Source: an uncultured Clostridia bacterium
GTDB taxonomy: Bacteria > Bacillota > Clostridia > Christensenellales > CAG-917
Assembly (NCBI GenBank): GCA_944332995.1
Contig: CALVKR010000011.1
Coordinates: 1-44,563 of the forward strand
Direction: 5' to 3'
Length of the DNA stretch: 44,563 nucleotides
The notes beneath the pieces are model-generated. The model had not been told where the DNA came from. It saw only the letters and a program-made list of their open reading frames with translations, and made no database searches. The translations under genes were made by a program, and so were the position numbers. Positions 24,268 to 33,211 of the stretch are shown here, piece by piece. Positions within the stretch are counted from its first letter, which is position 1. Each line of letters starts with the position of its first letter.

Positions 24268-25092
24268 TTAAAGCACCTTGTTTAAAAACTCTTTTAAACG
24301 ATCGGTTTTCGGATTCGTGAAAAATTCTTCGGGCGGCGCCTGTTCGGCAATCTTTCCGTTTGCCATAAAGAATATCCTTGTGCCGATTTCTCTTGCAAAT
24401 CCCATTTCATGTGTGACTATGACCATAGTCATTCCCTCGTTGGCTACTTCTCGTATAAGCTCTAACACCTCGCCAACCATTTCGGGATCGAGTGCGGAAG
24501 TAGGCTCATCGAAAAGCATGACTTTGGGGTTCATGGCGAGCGCTCGGACTATTGCCACTCTCTGCTTCTGTCCGCCCGACAGCGTGCTCGGATATACGTC
24601 CGCCTTATCCAAAAGCCCTATCCTGTCCAAAAGTTTAACCGCCCTTCTTCTCGCTTCTTCCTTTATTGCCGCAGGATAAGTAGCGATAGGAACGATTTGA
24701 AGTTTGTCCTTTCTGAACAGATTGGCAAATTTTATAAAAAAGTTTTTTGTCCTTTGTTTGCGATAATTTTTAACGCCTATTTTGACGGGTGCCAAAGTAA
24801 TATTTTTTAAAATGGTGAGGTTGTTAAACAGATTAAAATGCTGAAACACCATACCCATTCTCTGTCGGTGCAGATTTATATCTACCTTACGATCGCAAAG
24901 GTCGACTCCCTCAAATATCACCTGTCCCGACGTAGGATCTTCTAGCACGTTTAAGCATCTCAAAAAGGTGGATTTACCGCCTCCGCTCGGACCCACAATA
25001 ACTACCTTTTCGCCTTCGTGGATGGTTTCGGATATATCGTCCAACACGAGAAGGTCGCCAAATTTTTTAGTCAGATTTTTGACTTCTATCAT
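24268..25092 (-). CDS. Polar amino acid ABC transporter ATPase
   Basis: This 274-residue protein is a GlnQ/HisP-type ATPase: Walker [10 protein letters not shown] at 34-42, Q-loop FQHFNLF, signature LSGGQKQR at 171-178, Walker [14 protein letters not shown] at 191-203 and the switch histidine in [10 protein letters not shown]. It powers import together with the permease and binding protein just upstream. It is about 30 residues longer than the usual 240; the extra stretch, residues 108-143, is basic and aromatic (around [14 protein letters not shown]) and lies between the Q-loop and the signature. Its start overlaps the permease stop by ATGA. Confidence 0.93.
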   Translation of the reverse strand: MIEVKNLTKKFGDLLVLDDISETIHEGEKVVIVGPSGGGKSTFLRCLNVLEDPTSGQVIFEGVDLCDRKVDINLHRQRMGMVFQHFNLFNNLTILKNITLAPVKIGVKNYRKQRTKNFFIKFANLFRKDKLQIVPIATYPAAIKEEARRRAVKLLDRIGLLDKADVYPSTLSGGQKQRVAIVRALAMNPKVMLFDEPTSALDPEMVGEVLELIREVANEGMTMVIVTHEMGFAREIGTRIFFMANGKIAEQAPPEEFFTNPKTDRLKEFLNKVL

Positions 25093-26087
25093 TTTGCTTC
25101 CTCCCCGCCGCTTTCGGCGTTTTCTTCTTTTGGCGTGTCCGTGCCGTCCGTCCTTTCGCCGACGGCTCCTTTAGTTTCGATATACGACGAATCCGCCGAT
25201 ACTATGTCGCTGTCGCTACCGCCGCTTAAGGTTTTACCGTCTGTCAAAGAACTCTCCGCTCCCGCCGTCTGAGCTATACGCTTTTTTTTGTCGAGCACGG
25301 GGAATTTCTCTTTGAGATAGGAAATAAAACTCTTGCCCCTTACATTGACGCTCTTGAAGTTTCTGTCCGATTTGGAAAGATATTTTTCGAGAAGCTTGAG
25401 TATTCCCGTCAAAATCAAAACGAGCACGAGATACATGCAAGCCACGATAATAAGAGGAGGCATCGTTTCAAACGTGATAGAGGTTATTATGCTCGGCACC
25501 CTGCCCAGGTCCATAACTCCGACGTAACCCAAAACGGAAGTCTCTTTGACGAGAATGATAAACTCGTTAAACAGTGGCGGCAAAACGTTTCTTATTGCCT
25601 GTGGAGTGATGACGGCTCTTACCGTCTGACCCATGGAAAGTCCGAGCGATCTGCCCGCTTCCATCTGTCCGTCGTCGACGCTTTCAAAGCCTGCCCTTAT
25701 GATTTCGGCAACGTATGCTCCGCTGTTTAGTCCGAAAGTGAGTCCGCCTATAAGATAATCGGCTCCGCCCTCCCAGACGAGCGAACCAATTTTAAGGTCG
25801 CCTAGCTGAGTTATAAAAATAACGGTAAACATAATGAACATCTGCAAAACGACAGGAGTTCCTCTTATCACCGTAACGTAAATTTTGGTGATAAAATTTA
25901 AAACTTTAAGTTTTCCCGTCTTTTTGTTGACGTAGTTCACCATAGCGACGACGACGCCTATGACTATACCTATGATTATCGCTATCAAAGCGACAATCAA
26001 AGTAGTCTTAAGACCTTTGAGATAAAGTTCCCATCTGTCAAATTTAATAAAAGCGTCGTAAAATTTTTCGCCGAGTGATTTTTCCAT
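25089..26087 (-). CDS. Polar amino acid ABC transporter permease
   Basis: This 332-residue protein has the HisM/GlnP-type permease fold: an N-terminal helix near residues 25-50, [12 protein letters not shown], and the EAA loop [20 protein letters not shown], which contacts the ATPase. A usual member has 215-240 residues. The last 80 or so residues are a hydrophilic tail rich in S, D, G and E, almost certainly cytoplasmic and disordered. No second permease gene is present, so a homodimer is likely. The start has only a weak binding site. Confidence 0.92.
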   Translation of the reverse strand: MEKSLGEKFYDAFIKFDRWELYLKGLKTTLIVALIAIIIGIVIGVVVAMVNYVNKKTGKLKVLNFITKIYVTVIRGTPVVLQMFIMFTVIFITQLGDLKIGSLVWEGGADYLIGGLTFGLNSGAYVAEIIRAGFESVDDGQMEAGRSLGLSMGQTVRAVITPQAIRNVLPPLFNEFIILVKETSVLGYVGVMDLGRVPSIITSITFETMPPLIIVACMYLVLVLILTGILKLLEKYLSKSDRNFKSVNVRGKSFISYLKEKFPVLDKKKRIAQTAGAESSLTDGKTLSGGSDSDIVSADSSYIETKGAVGERTDGTDTPKEENAESGGEEAK

Positions 26088-26144
26088 TATGTTACCGTTA
26101 TCCGATAAATTTCAATTTATCTTTTTCGTATTTTAATTTCAGAT

Positions 26145-26159
26145 AAACCTTTTAGGTTT
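26145..26159 (-). terminator. Intercistronic hairpin after the binding protein
   Basis: A 6-bp AAACCT/AGGTTT stem with a 3-base loop begins in the stop codon of the binding-protein gene. Such hairpins often lower expression of the downstream permease relative to the binding protein. The stem is short, so this is tentative. Confidence 0.35.
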
Positions 26160-27042
26160 AGCAATTCCAGCTGAGTTTCAAGCCCTCGGGAGCGACGGGT
26201 TTTTCGCCCTGTCCCTTTTCGTATTTGTCGAGAGCGGTATAGTATTCGGTATATTGCGTCATCTTGCCGTTTGAAAGCCAAAGGTCGATAACTTCGTTTA
26301 CCGCTTCCATCATTTTGGTGTCGCCCTTCTTGATAGCTATACCGAAATCTTCTTCAATCAAATCGTTTGCCGCAGTGATATAAACGGAATTGTTTCCTGC
26401 AAAAAGCGCTTCGGCAGGAAGTTTATCCATAACAATGGCGTCAACAGTTCCGTTTTCAAGATAGGTTCTGCAAACGGAATAATCGTTAAGCTGAGTGACG
26501 GTTGCGGAAACTTTGATGTTCACCGGAGTTTTAGAGCCGTCGTCCTCTTCGATTTCATAGCTGTATCCGGCTTCGGTCGTTGCCGCCGACATGATAAGGT
26601 CACCGCTCGTTCCGAGCTGCACTGCAACCTTTTTGCCGCCGAGGTCTCCGATAGCCTCAATTTTCGTTTTGGATATGATAACAATCGTAGAACTTGCGTA
26701 AACGTGGCTGAAATCAACAGATTCCTTTCTGCTGTCGGAAATCGTCATACCTGCCGCACCGACGGAGTTTGCCTGTCCGTTTTTGACCATAAGCGGAATG
26801 GATTCAAACTCAACGTCTTTGATGTTGAGCTTCATGCCGAGATTTTCTGCAACCTGGCTCATTATGGCGACGTCGACGCCCGTGATTTTACCGTTCGAGC
26901 TCATCCACTCGTAAGGAGCGAAGCCTGCTTCGGTATACATTGTTATCGTATTGTTATCCGTATTGTTGCACGCCGCAAATGCGAAAATGCTACCGAACGC
27001 CACTAGCAATACCATTGCTAAAACGAGTAATGTTTTTTTCAT
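26158..27042 (-). CDS. Amino acid ABC transporter binding lipoprotein
   Basis: This 294-residue protein is a family 3 solute-binding lipoprotein. The signal peptide ends in AFAAC with the lipidated cysteine at residue 25. The fold is shown by YTEAGFAPYEW, GVDVAIMSQVAENLG, VGAAGMTISDSRKESVDFS with the carboxylate-binding arginine, and EEDFGIAIKKGDTKM. It captures an amino acid outside the membrane for the downstream permease and ATPase. Besides C25 there are only two cysteines, C191 and the C-terminal C294, both matched in the paralogue upstream. It is the first gene of its operon, with CGGAGG before the start. Confidence 0.93.
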   Translation of the reverse strand: MKKTLLVLAMVLLVAFGSIFAFAACNNTDNNTITMYTEAGFAPYEWMSSNGKITGVDVAIMSQVAENLGMKLNIKDVEFESIPLMVKNGQANSVGAAGMTISDSRKESVDFSHVYASSTIVIISKTKIEAIGDLGGKKVAVQLGTSGDLIMSAATTEAGYSYEIEEDDGSKTPVNIKVSATVTQLNDYSVCRTYLENGTVDAIVMDKLPAEALFAGNNSVYITAANDLIEEDFGIAIKKGDTKMMEAVNEVIDLWLSNGKMTQYTEYYTALDKYEKGQGEKPVAPEGLKLSWNC

Positions 27043-27114
27043 AAATACCTCCGGATTTTATCCGATTAAATTTGTCAAATTAAATCTAATCAACAGGTTT
27101 AAATTTATAGATAC

Positions 27115-27143
27115 ATTATGCCATTTTCGGTCAAATTTGGCAA
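27115..27143 (-). promoter_or_regulatory. Promoter of the amino acid importer operon
   Basis: On the minus strand TTGCCA is followed after 17 bases by CATAAT, about 73 bases before the binding-protein start. The rest of the 27043-27375 gap is A/T-rich and holds the terminator of the upstream paralogue; nothing else was seen. Confidence 0.6.
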
Positions 27144-27310
27144 TAGATTTTAATCGCCAAAGTTTGTAAAATATAAAAAATGCCGCTAAATAAACTTGTA
27201 AAAAAGATTTTGTTTTCTGTTTTTGTAAATATGTTGAATATATCTTGGCAATTTTCCTTTTTTCTGCTTTTCCCGAAAATGAAACGAGGTTTAAAAATTT
27301 GCGCAAACTA

Positions 27311-27336
27311 AAACCCGTTATATTTCAAACGGGTTT
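27311..27336 (-). terminator. Terminator of the second binding protein
   Basis: An 8-bp stem (27311-27318 with 27329-27336) with a 10-base loop is followed on the minus strand by TTAGTTTG. It separates the second binding-protein gene from the importer operon. Confidence 0.65.
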
Positions 27337-27375
27337 CGATAAAAGAAATATTATTTAATATACAATTTTTATTTG

Positions 27376-28269
27376 TCAGCAATTCCACTCAAGTTCAAGC
27401 CCCGAAGGCGGAGTCGGCTGCTCACCGCCGCCGTTTTCGTATTCGTATAGAGCGGAATAATACGACAGATATTTATCCATGTTGCCGTTGGCAAGCCATA
27501 TATCGACGACTTCGTTTATTGCGTCAAGCAAGGTAGCGTTGCCCTTTTTTACGGCAATGCCGAAGTCCTCCTGAGGAAGCTCGGAAGCCGGATAAATGTT
27601 TACGGAGCCGTCACCGAAAAACAGCGATTCGGCAGGCAGCTTATCCATGACTATCGCATTGACGTTGCCGTTTTGCAAATTTATCCTGCAAGTATTATAA
27701 TCGCTGAACTCCCTTATAGTTAGCGAGGAAAGTTTGATGTTTTTTTGTGTCTGACTGCCGTCCGAGCCCTCAACGGTGTAGCTGTAACCGACTTCGCTTG
27801 TTGCATCTTTCAAAATGGTATGAGCGCTCGTATCTTTCTGCACTGCGACGGAAAGATTTTCCAGACCTTTAAGCGAGCTTATCGTCGACTTTGAAACGAT
27901 AACCAACGTAGAACTCGAATAGACCGAACTGAAATCTACCTGCTTTTTCCTTGTTTCGTTTATCGTTATTCCTGCCGCACCTACCGTGTAGGAATTACCC
28001 TTTGCGACCGTCGAAAAGATACTGTCGAAAGCCATGTCTTTGATAACGAGTTTTTTGCCGAGATTTTCGGCAACCTGGCTCATGATAGCCACGTCGACGC
28101 CTGTCATTTTGCCGTCCGCTCCTTTCCATTCATAGGGGGCGAAAGGCGTATGCGTATACATGATTATGGAATTGTCATCGGTTTCGGATGAAGAGCAAGC
28201 TGAAAATGCAAACATAACCGAGCACGTGACGAGCAAAACAGTTGCCAGAATCAAAACGATTTTTTTCAT
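27376..28269 (-). CDS. Second, paralogous amino acid binding lipoprotein
   Basis: This 297-residue lipoprotein (lipobox AFSAC, C25) is a close paralogue of the binding protein at 26158-27042 and shares most motifs, for example GVDVAIMSQVAENLG and NAIVMDKLPAES. It is likely a tandem duplicate that may present a different amino acid to the same permease. It has its own promoter and terminator, so expression can be set separately. Residue differences near the pocket include THTPFAPYEW for TEAGFAPYEW. C194 and the final C297 match C191 and C294 of the paralogue. The CGGAGGTATTTATG start region is also identical. Confidence 0.92.
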   Translation of the reverse strand: MKKIVLILATVLLVTCSVMFAFSACSSSETDDNSIIMYTHTPFAPYEWKGADGKMTGVDVAIMSQVAENLGKKLVIKDMAFDSIFSTVAKGNSYTVGAAGITINETRKKQVDFSSVYSSSTLVIVSKSTISSLKGLENLSVAVQKDTSAHTILKDATSEVGYSYTVEGSDGSQTQKNIKLSSLTIREFSDYNTCRINLQNGNVNAIVMDKLPAESLFFGDGSVNIYPASELPQEDFGIAVKKGNATLLDAINEVVDIWLANGNMDKYLSYYSALYEYENGGGEQPTPPSGLELEWNC

Positions 28270-28342
28270 AAATACCTCCGATTCTTCGTTGCGTGTTCAA
28301 CTTTGTAGCAATATTCAATTTGTGCATCAATTTATATATATT

Positions 28343-28371
28343 ATTATACTATTATTTATACCTCTTTGCAA
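28343..28371 (-). promoter_or_regulatory. Promoter of the second binding protein
   Basis: On the minus strand TTGCAA is followed after 17 bases by TATAAT. It lies about 74 bases before the start codon. The gap 28270-28634 holds only this and the divergent promoter at 28576-28603. Confidence 0.7.
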
Positions 28372-28575
28372 TACCCAAAATTTCACACAAAATTTCGGAC
28401 AGTCGCACGCCACGCTTTATGGCACTATTCTCATTTCCTGCCACTATTTGCGTTTTAATTTGCGTTCTCCTTTAAATCGTCATACGCTCTATCTGCACAG
28501 CCTATATAAGCTATGACAAACAGCCTATCGGCTTTTTATTTAAAACACTATTTTTGCCACTAAATATCATTTGAT

Positions 28576-28603
28576 TTGACTTTTAAAAAGGGTGTGATAT
28601 AAT
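28576..28603 (+). promoter_or_regulatory. Promoter of the phosphoribosyltransferase
   Basis: TTGACT is followed after 16 bases by TATAAT, 31 bases before the ATG at 28635. Confidence 0.75.
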
Positions 28604-28634
28604 AGCGAAGGATAAAAAGTCAAGAGAGGATTTT

Positions 28635-29177
28635 ATGGAGAAATTTTATTCAATCAATATAGCGGGACTTACAAGAGAGCTTCCCATCTGCCCCGTAAAC
28701 GAGAAAATGGATATTGCGGCATTCGTCATGTTCGGCGACGTCGAGCTGACTATAAGAGCCGCCGAAGAACTTCTGAAAAAAGCCCCCGATTTCGACCTCA
28801 TTTTAACGGCGGAATCGAAAGGTATTCCGCTTGCTTACGAAATGAGCCGCGAGTCCGGCAAAAAATACGTGCTTGCAAGAAAGTCACCCAAACTCTATAT
28901 GAAAAAACCGATAAAGATAGAGGTGAAATCAATCACTACGGCAAAATTGCAAGAGCTTTACCTCGACCAGGCAGACGCCGACCTTTTGAACGGAAAGCGT
29001 GTTTTGATTGTCGACGACGTCATCTCGACGGGCGAATCCCTCAAGGCTCTTGAAGGTCTTCTCGAACAGACGGGCGCTATCATCGTGGCAAAAATGGCGG
29101 TACTTGCCGAGGGCGACGCCGCAAAGAGAAACGATATAATCTTCCTCGAGCATCTTCCCCTGTTTTTTAAGGATTAA
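28635..29177 (+). CDS. Purine phosphoribosyltransferase family protein
   Basis: This 180-residue protein has the type I phosphoribosyltransferase signature VLIVDDVISTGES at about residues 117-129, which binds the PRPP phosphate, and an upstream LTAESKGIPLAYEMSRESG. It resembles clostridial proteins annotated as adenine phosphoribosyltransferase, and would salvage a purine base to its nucleotide in the cytoplasm. Base specificity between adenine and xanthine is not settled by what is visible. It is a single-gene unit with its own promoter, a GAGAGGA site and a terminator. Confidence 0.82.
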   Translation: MEKFYSINIAGLTRELPICPVNEKMDIAAFVMFGDVELTIRAAEELLKKAPDFDLILTAESKGIPLAYEMSRESGKKYVLARKSPKLYMKKPIKIEVKSITTAKLQELYLDQADADLLNGKRVLIVDDVISTGESLKALEGLLEQTGAIIVAKMAVLAEGDAAKRNDIIFLEHLPLFFKD

Positions 29178-29200
29178 AAAAACGCATTTTCAGTTTATCG

Positions 29201-29223
29201 GCTCCGCAAAACGCGGAGCTTTT
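29201..29223 (+). terminator. Terminator of the phosphoribosyltransferase
   Basis: A 7-bp GC-rich stem (29201-29207 with 29213-29219) with a 5-base loop is followed by TTTTATTTTTT. It lies 23 bases after the stop codon. Confidence 0.85.
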
Positions 29224-29395
29224 ATTTTTTAGGCATTGCGCCGTAAGACATCGCAAGACTATAATTTTTTCGGGTGACTTTAGGAACACTTGTTTACGGC
29301 ACAACACGCTTTTTATTTTAAACCGACACTCAATATACGGAATTTTTGCAAAAACAGCATTTAAAATTTATTTGTTTAAATTTATTTGCGCGGTA

Positions 29396-29424
29396 TTGAC
29401 TATAATTTTTATATAACTTATAAT
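29396..29424 (+). promoter_or_regulatory. Promoter of the ilvB-ilvN-leuA-cimA operon
   Basis: TTGACT is followed after 17 bases by TATAAT. The resulting leader of about 115 bases is A-rich and has no T-box, leader peptide with leucine/isoleucine runs, or attenuator hairpin that I can see. The rest of the gap 29178-29546 holds only the preceding terminator. Confidence 0.75.
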
Positions 29425-29546
29425 ATTATTTAAATCGTATTAAAACACCAAATCAAAATAACTAAGCAAAAAAATTAAATAAACTAAAAAATGTTTATTC
29501 ACCTTTAAATTTTAAAAACGAAAGGAAAGATTGCTCAGGAGACTAT

Positions 29547-31085
29547 ATGTATAAGGCTGCCGACATTTTACTTAAAACTTTAACAAAGCTCGGCGTGGAT
29601 ACCGTTTTCGGTTATCCCGGCTCGTCGGTGCTGCCTGTCTACGACCGTATACCCGATTATCCGATACGGCATATCCTCACAGCCCACGAGCAGGGAGCGT
29701 CGTTTGCGGCAAGCGGATACGCAAGAAGCTCGGGCAAAACGGGAGTAGTTATTGCCACGTCCGGACCGGGTGCGACAAACCTCGTTACGGGAATAGCGGA
29801 CGCATTTATGGATTCCGTTCCTCTCGTGGCGATAACGGGAAACGTGAAACTTTCCGAACTCGGACACGACTGCTTTCAGGAAGTGGACATTTTCGGAATC
29901 ACCATGCCGATAGTCAAATACAGCTATATCGTCACTTCCCCTGCCGACCTCGAAAAGATTGTTTTACAGGCGTTTAAAATCGCCCATCAGGGAAGAAAAG
30001 GTCCCGTTTTGATAGATATCCCCTTTGACGTGCTGACCGGTGAAGCGGAATATCTCGACCTGCCCGTCGAAGAGGAAAACTCCCCCTGCGACTTAGGACA
30101 GATAAACGAAGTGGCGAAAATGATAAACGAAAGTCAAAAGCCGTTTTTGTTTGTAGGCGGAGGCGCTATATCCTCCGACGCCTTTGACGAGATAAAGGCG
30201 TTAAACGAAAAAATACACGCAAAAGTGGGAGTGACTTTTATGGCTCTCGGCTCGGTGGATTCGACCTGCGACGGATACGTCGGGATAGTGGAAGATACAA
30301 ATCCGACCGCACTAGACGCCATAAAAGAAAGCGACCTTATAATAAGCCTTGGCGTGAGGTTTTCAAACAGAAACAAAAGTATCTCGCTCAAAGGCAAAAA
30401 AATGGCGCAGATAGACGTCGACAAAGCGGAGATAGATAAAAACGTGCCCACTACTTCTTATTTGCTGGGCGACTTAAAGACGGCGCTGGGTCATCTTTTG
30501 CCCTTTGTTGACGCAAAGGATAAAAAGTCTCACGGCGGATATATTCCCGTGATAAACCACCGTTCGGAAAAGATAATTTCCGCTTTAGGAAGGCTCTGCC
30601 CCGACGCCGTAGTGGTGACGGACGTGGGATTGCATCAGATATGCGCCGCTAAGTTTTTCCCGTTCAGAGCGCCACGAACCTTCCTGACGAGCGGAGGTCT
30701 GGGCGTTATGGGATTCGGTATGGGAGCGGCAATAGGCGCCGCCCTGTCGACAGGCAAAAAAATAATTCTTATAACGGGCGACGGCTCGCTGAGAATGAAT
30801 ATAGGCGAATTTGAAACGGCGGTAAAGCTCAATATCCCTCTTACCGTGTTGTGTTTCGACAACTCAAGCCTGGGGCTTATCAAGCGTTTGCAAAAAAAGC
30901 AATACAAGCGCAACTACGTCGAATGCGAGCTGTCAAAACTTAATTTTGCTTCGCTTGCCGATTGCTACGGCGGAAAGGGATTTAAACTCTCGTCGCATGA
31001 CGATATCGAAAAAACGCTGACGTCGGCACTTAACTGCCCTAAACCGGTTATCGTCGACTGCGAGATACCTCAGTCGGAAATTTAA
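29547..31085 (+). CDS. ilvB: Acetolactate synthase, catalytic subunit
   Basis: This 512-residue TPP enzyme condenses pyruvate to acetolactate (or with 2-oxobutyrate to acetohydroxybutyrate), the first common step to branched-chain amino acids. The catalytic glutamate is E48 in LTAHEQGASFAASGYAR, and the TPP/magnesium motif is GDGSLRMNIGEFETAVKLNI followed by FDNSSLGL. The protein is shorter than the usual 550-590 residues, with a compact FAD domain and short C-terminus. CAGGAG precedes the start. It is followed by its regulatory subunit after 134 bases. Confidence 0.93.
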   Translation: MYKAADILLKTLTKLGVDTVFGYPGSSVLPVYDRIPDYPIRHILTAHEQGASFAASGYARSSGKTGVVIATSGPGATNLVTGIADAFMDSVPLVAITGNVKLSELGHDCFQEVDIFGITMPIVKYSYIVTSPADLEKIVLQAFKIAHQGRKGPVLIDIPFDVLTGEAEYLDLPVEEENSPCDLGQINEVAKMINESQKPFLFVGGGAISSDAFDEIKALNEKIHAKVGVTFMALGSVDSTCDGYVGIVEDTNPTALDAIKESDLIISLGVRFSNRNKSISLKGKKMAQIDVDKAEIDKNVPTTSYLLGDLKTALGHLLPFVDAKDKKSHGGYIPVINHRSEKIISALGRLCPDAVVVTDVGLHQICAAKFFPFRAPRTFLTSGGLGVMGFGMGAAIGAALSTGKKIILITGDGSLRMNIGEFETAVKLNIPLTVLCFDNSSLGLIKRLQKKQYKRNYVECELSKLNFASLADCYGGKGFKLSSHDDIEKTLTSALNCPKPVIVDCEIPQSEI

Positions 31086-31219
31086 ATGCTTGTAAAAACG
31101 GCGAACATACGCCACCGAAAACTAAAAAGGGAAACCCTGCAAGCTTTTACAAAACGCTATACTTTATAAACCGAAAAATAAAATTATAAACGCAAACCCT
31201 TTAATCCAAGGAGAAAGAT

Positions 31220-31711
31220 ATGGTTAAAAACACACCCGAAACGCATATAATTTCAATACTGACAAAAAACCAACCGGGCGTTCTGTCGAGAATAGCGGGG
31301 CTGTTTTCGAGGAGAGGTTACAACATAGACGGGCTCACCGTCTGCGCCACGGAAAACGACGACTTTTCAAGAATGACGGTTACCGTTTGCGCCACCGCCA
31401 ACACCGCCAATCAGATAGTCGAACAGCTGAAAAAACAGATAGACGTTGTTAAGGTGCTCGACCTCAACAGCGGCGACGTTGCGCTGAGGGAATTGCTTTT
31501 GATAAAGGTCAAGGCAGGAGCTAAAGAAAGGAGTGAGCTTTGCGATATATGCACTATCTTTAAGGCAAAGGCACTCGACACGACGACGTCTACAATGATG
31601 TTCGAGCTGACGGGCAACACTTCAAAAATCGATGCGTTTATAAAGGTACTTGTTCCTTACGGAATAATAGAAATGGCAAGAACGGGAGGAGCGGCTCTTG
31701 AAAGAGGATAA
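31220..31711 (+). CDS. ilvN: Acetolactate synthase, regulatory subunit
   Basis: This 163-residue protein carries the N-terminal ACT domain that binds valine and transmits feedback inhibition to IlvB: ISILTKNQPGVLSRIAGLFS then RRGYNIDGLTV. The C-terminal half, from about residue 85, is the second IlvN domain (RELLLIKVKAG, then LTGNTSKIDAFI). AAGGAG lies before the start. The end overlaps the TTG start of leuA by 14 bases. Confidence 0.93.
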   Translation: MVKNTPETHIISILTKNQPGVLSRIAGLFSRRGYNIDGLTVCATENDDFSRMTVTVCATANTANQIVEQLKKQIDVVKVLDLNSGDVALRELLLIKVKAGAKERSELCDICTIFKAKALDTTTSTMMFELTGNTSKIDAFIKVLVPYGIIEMARTGGAALERG

Positions 31712-33206
31712 AAAAATCATAAAAGTGCTCGACACGACTTTAAGAGACGGCGAGCAATCCCCGGGCTGCACCATGCACCCCACGGAAAAACTCGAGATAG
31801 CTTTAAAACTCGAGGCTATGAAAGTCGACATTATCGAAGCAGGCTTCCCCGCTTCGTCCAACGCCGACTTTTTATCCGTGCAAAAGATAACCACCGCAGT
31901 CAAAGACTGCGCCGTTGCCGCACTGTCCAGAACCACCGTCCACGACATAGATACTGCCGCCGCGGCGCTTTATCTTGCAAAAAATCCCGTGCTTCATATG
32001 TTTATTGCAACAAGCCCCATTCATCTCAAATATAAACTCAAAATGACGGAAGACGAAGTTTTGGAGGCTATCGCATATCACGCAAAGTATGCCAAAAGCA
32101 AACTGCCTTACCTCAGATACGCCATAGAGGACGCCACGAGAACGCCCGTCGATTTTTTGATAAAGGCGATTTCCGTTGCCTGCGAAAACGGCGCAGACTG
32201 CATAAACATTGCCGATACCGTGGGGTATTCCACCCCTGCCGAAATGGCTCAGCTCGTCCGGAAAATAAAATCGGAAGTGGGCTGTCCCCTTTCCGTGCAC
32301 TGCCACAACGACTTAGGTCTTGCCACGGCAAACACTCTTGCGGCGATAGACAGCGGAGCGGACGAATTTGACTGCTCGGTCATAGGGCTCGGCGAAAGAG
32401 CGGGAAACGCATGTCTTGAGGAAGTCGTCATGGCACTCAATACAAGAGGCGAATATCACAAATGCAAAACCGGCATCGAAACAAAACAGATATATTCTGC
32501 CGCAAAACTCGTTTCGGGAATTGTGGGCATAAAACTTCCGCCCAACAAAACGATTGTCGGCTCAAACGCTTTCGCTCACGAAGCGGGCATTCATCAGCAC
32601 GGAGTGCTTGCAAACAGACAGACTTATGAAGTTATGAATCCCGACGACATAGGCATACCTAAAAACAAACTTTTGCTCGGAAAACACAGCGGAAAACACG
32701 CCTTTGTCGAGCTTATCTCGGAAATGGGCTACAAACTCTCCGACGAGGAAATTCAAATTTATTTTGAAAGATTCAAAGAACTTGCCGAGAAAAAGAAAAT
32801 CGTCACTAGGCGTGACATCGACGCCCTTTTGATAAACACCGCGCGTCAGGCAATCGCAAGGAAATACACACTCGTCGACTATGAGATAACCTCATACAAA
32901 GGTCAGGCCACGGCAGAGATAACGCTCTCGAGCGGCGAGCATACGCACGTCGAAAAAATGACGGGAGACGGACCTGTAGACGCCGCATTCAAGGCGATAA
33001 ACTCACTGACCGGTCAAAACTTTATACTTAACGACTACTCCATTCACTCCGTTACCGAAGGCAAGGACGCTCTCGGTGAAGCGACGGTCAAACTTTTGAT
33101 GGGCGACAAGATAATGACGGGTAAAGGTCTTTCTACCGACGTTTTGGAAGCGTCGATAAACGCCTATCTCAATGCGGTCAATAAATTGCAGGACGAAGAG
33201 GAATAA
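31698..33206 (+). CDS. leuA: 2-isopropylmalate synthase
   Basis: This 502-residue protein condenses acetyl-CoA with 2-oxoisovalerate, the first committed step to leucine. The DRE-TIM barrel opens with VLDTTLRDGEQSPGC, contains the metal-binding SVHCHNDLGLATANTLA and LGERAGNACLEEVV, and is followed by GKHSGKHAF and a C-terminal regulatory domain from about residue 385, which binds leucine in the family. The start is TTG, backed by GGGAGGAG 6 bases upstream, and lies inside the end of ilvN. leuB and leuCD are not in the window. Confidence 0.94.
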   Translation: MKEDKKIIKVLDTTLRDGEQSPGCTMHPTEKLEIALKLEAMKVDIIEAGFPASSNADFLSVQKITTAVKDCAVAALSRTTVHDIDTAAAALYLAKNPVLHMFIATSPIHLKYKLKMTEDEVLEAIAYHAKYAKSKLPYLRYAIEDATRTPVDFLIKAISVACENGADCINIADTVGYSTPAEMAQLVRKIKSEVGCPLSVHCHNDLGLATANTLAAIDSGADEFDCSVIGLGERAGNACLEEVVMALNTRGEYHKCKTGIETKQIYSAAKLVSGIVGIKLPPNKTIVGSNAFAHEAGIHQHGVLANRQTYEVMNPDDIGIPKNKLLLGKHSGKHAFVELISEMGYKLSDEEIQIYFERFKELAEKKKIVTRRDIDALLINTARQAIARKYTLVDYEITSYKGQATAEITLSSGEHTHVEKMTGDGPVDAAFKAINSLTGQNFILNDYSIHSVTEGKDALGEATVKLLMGDKIMTGKGLSTDVLEASINAYLNAVNKLQDEEE

Positions 33207-33211
33207 TTTTA

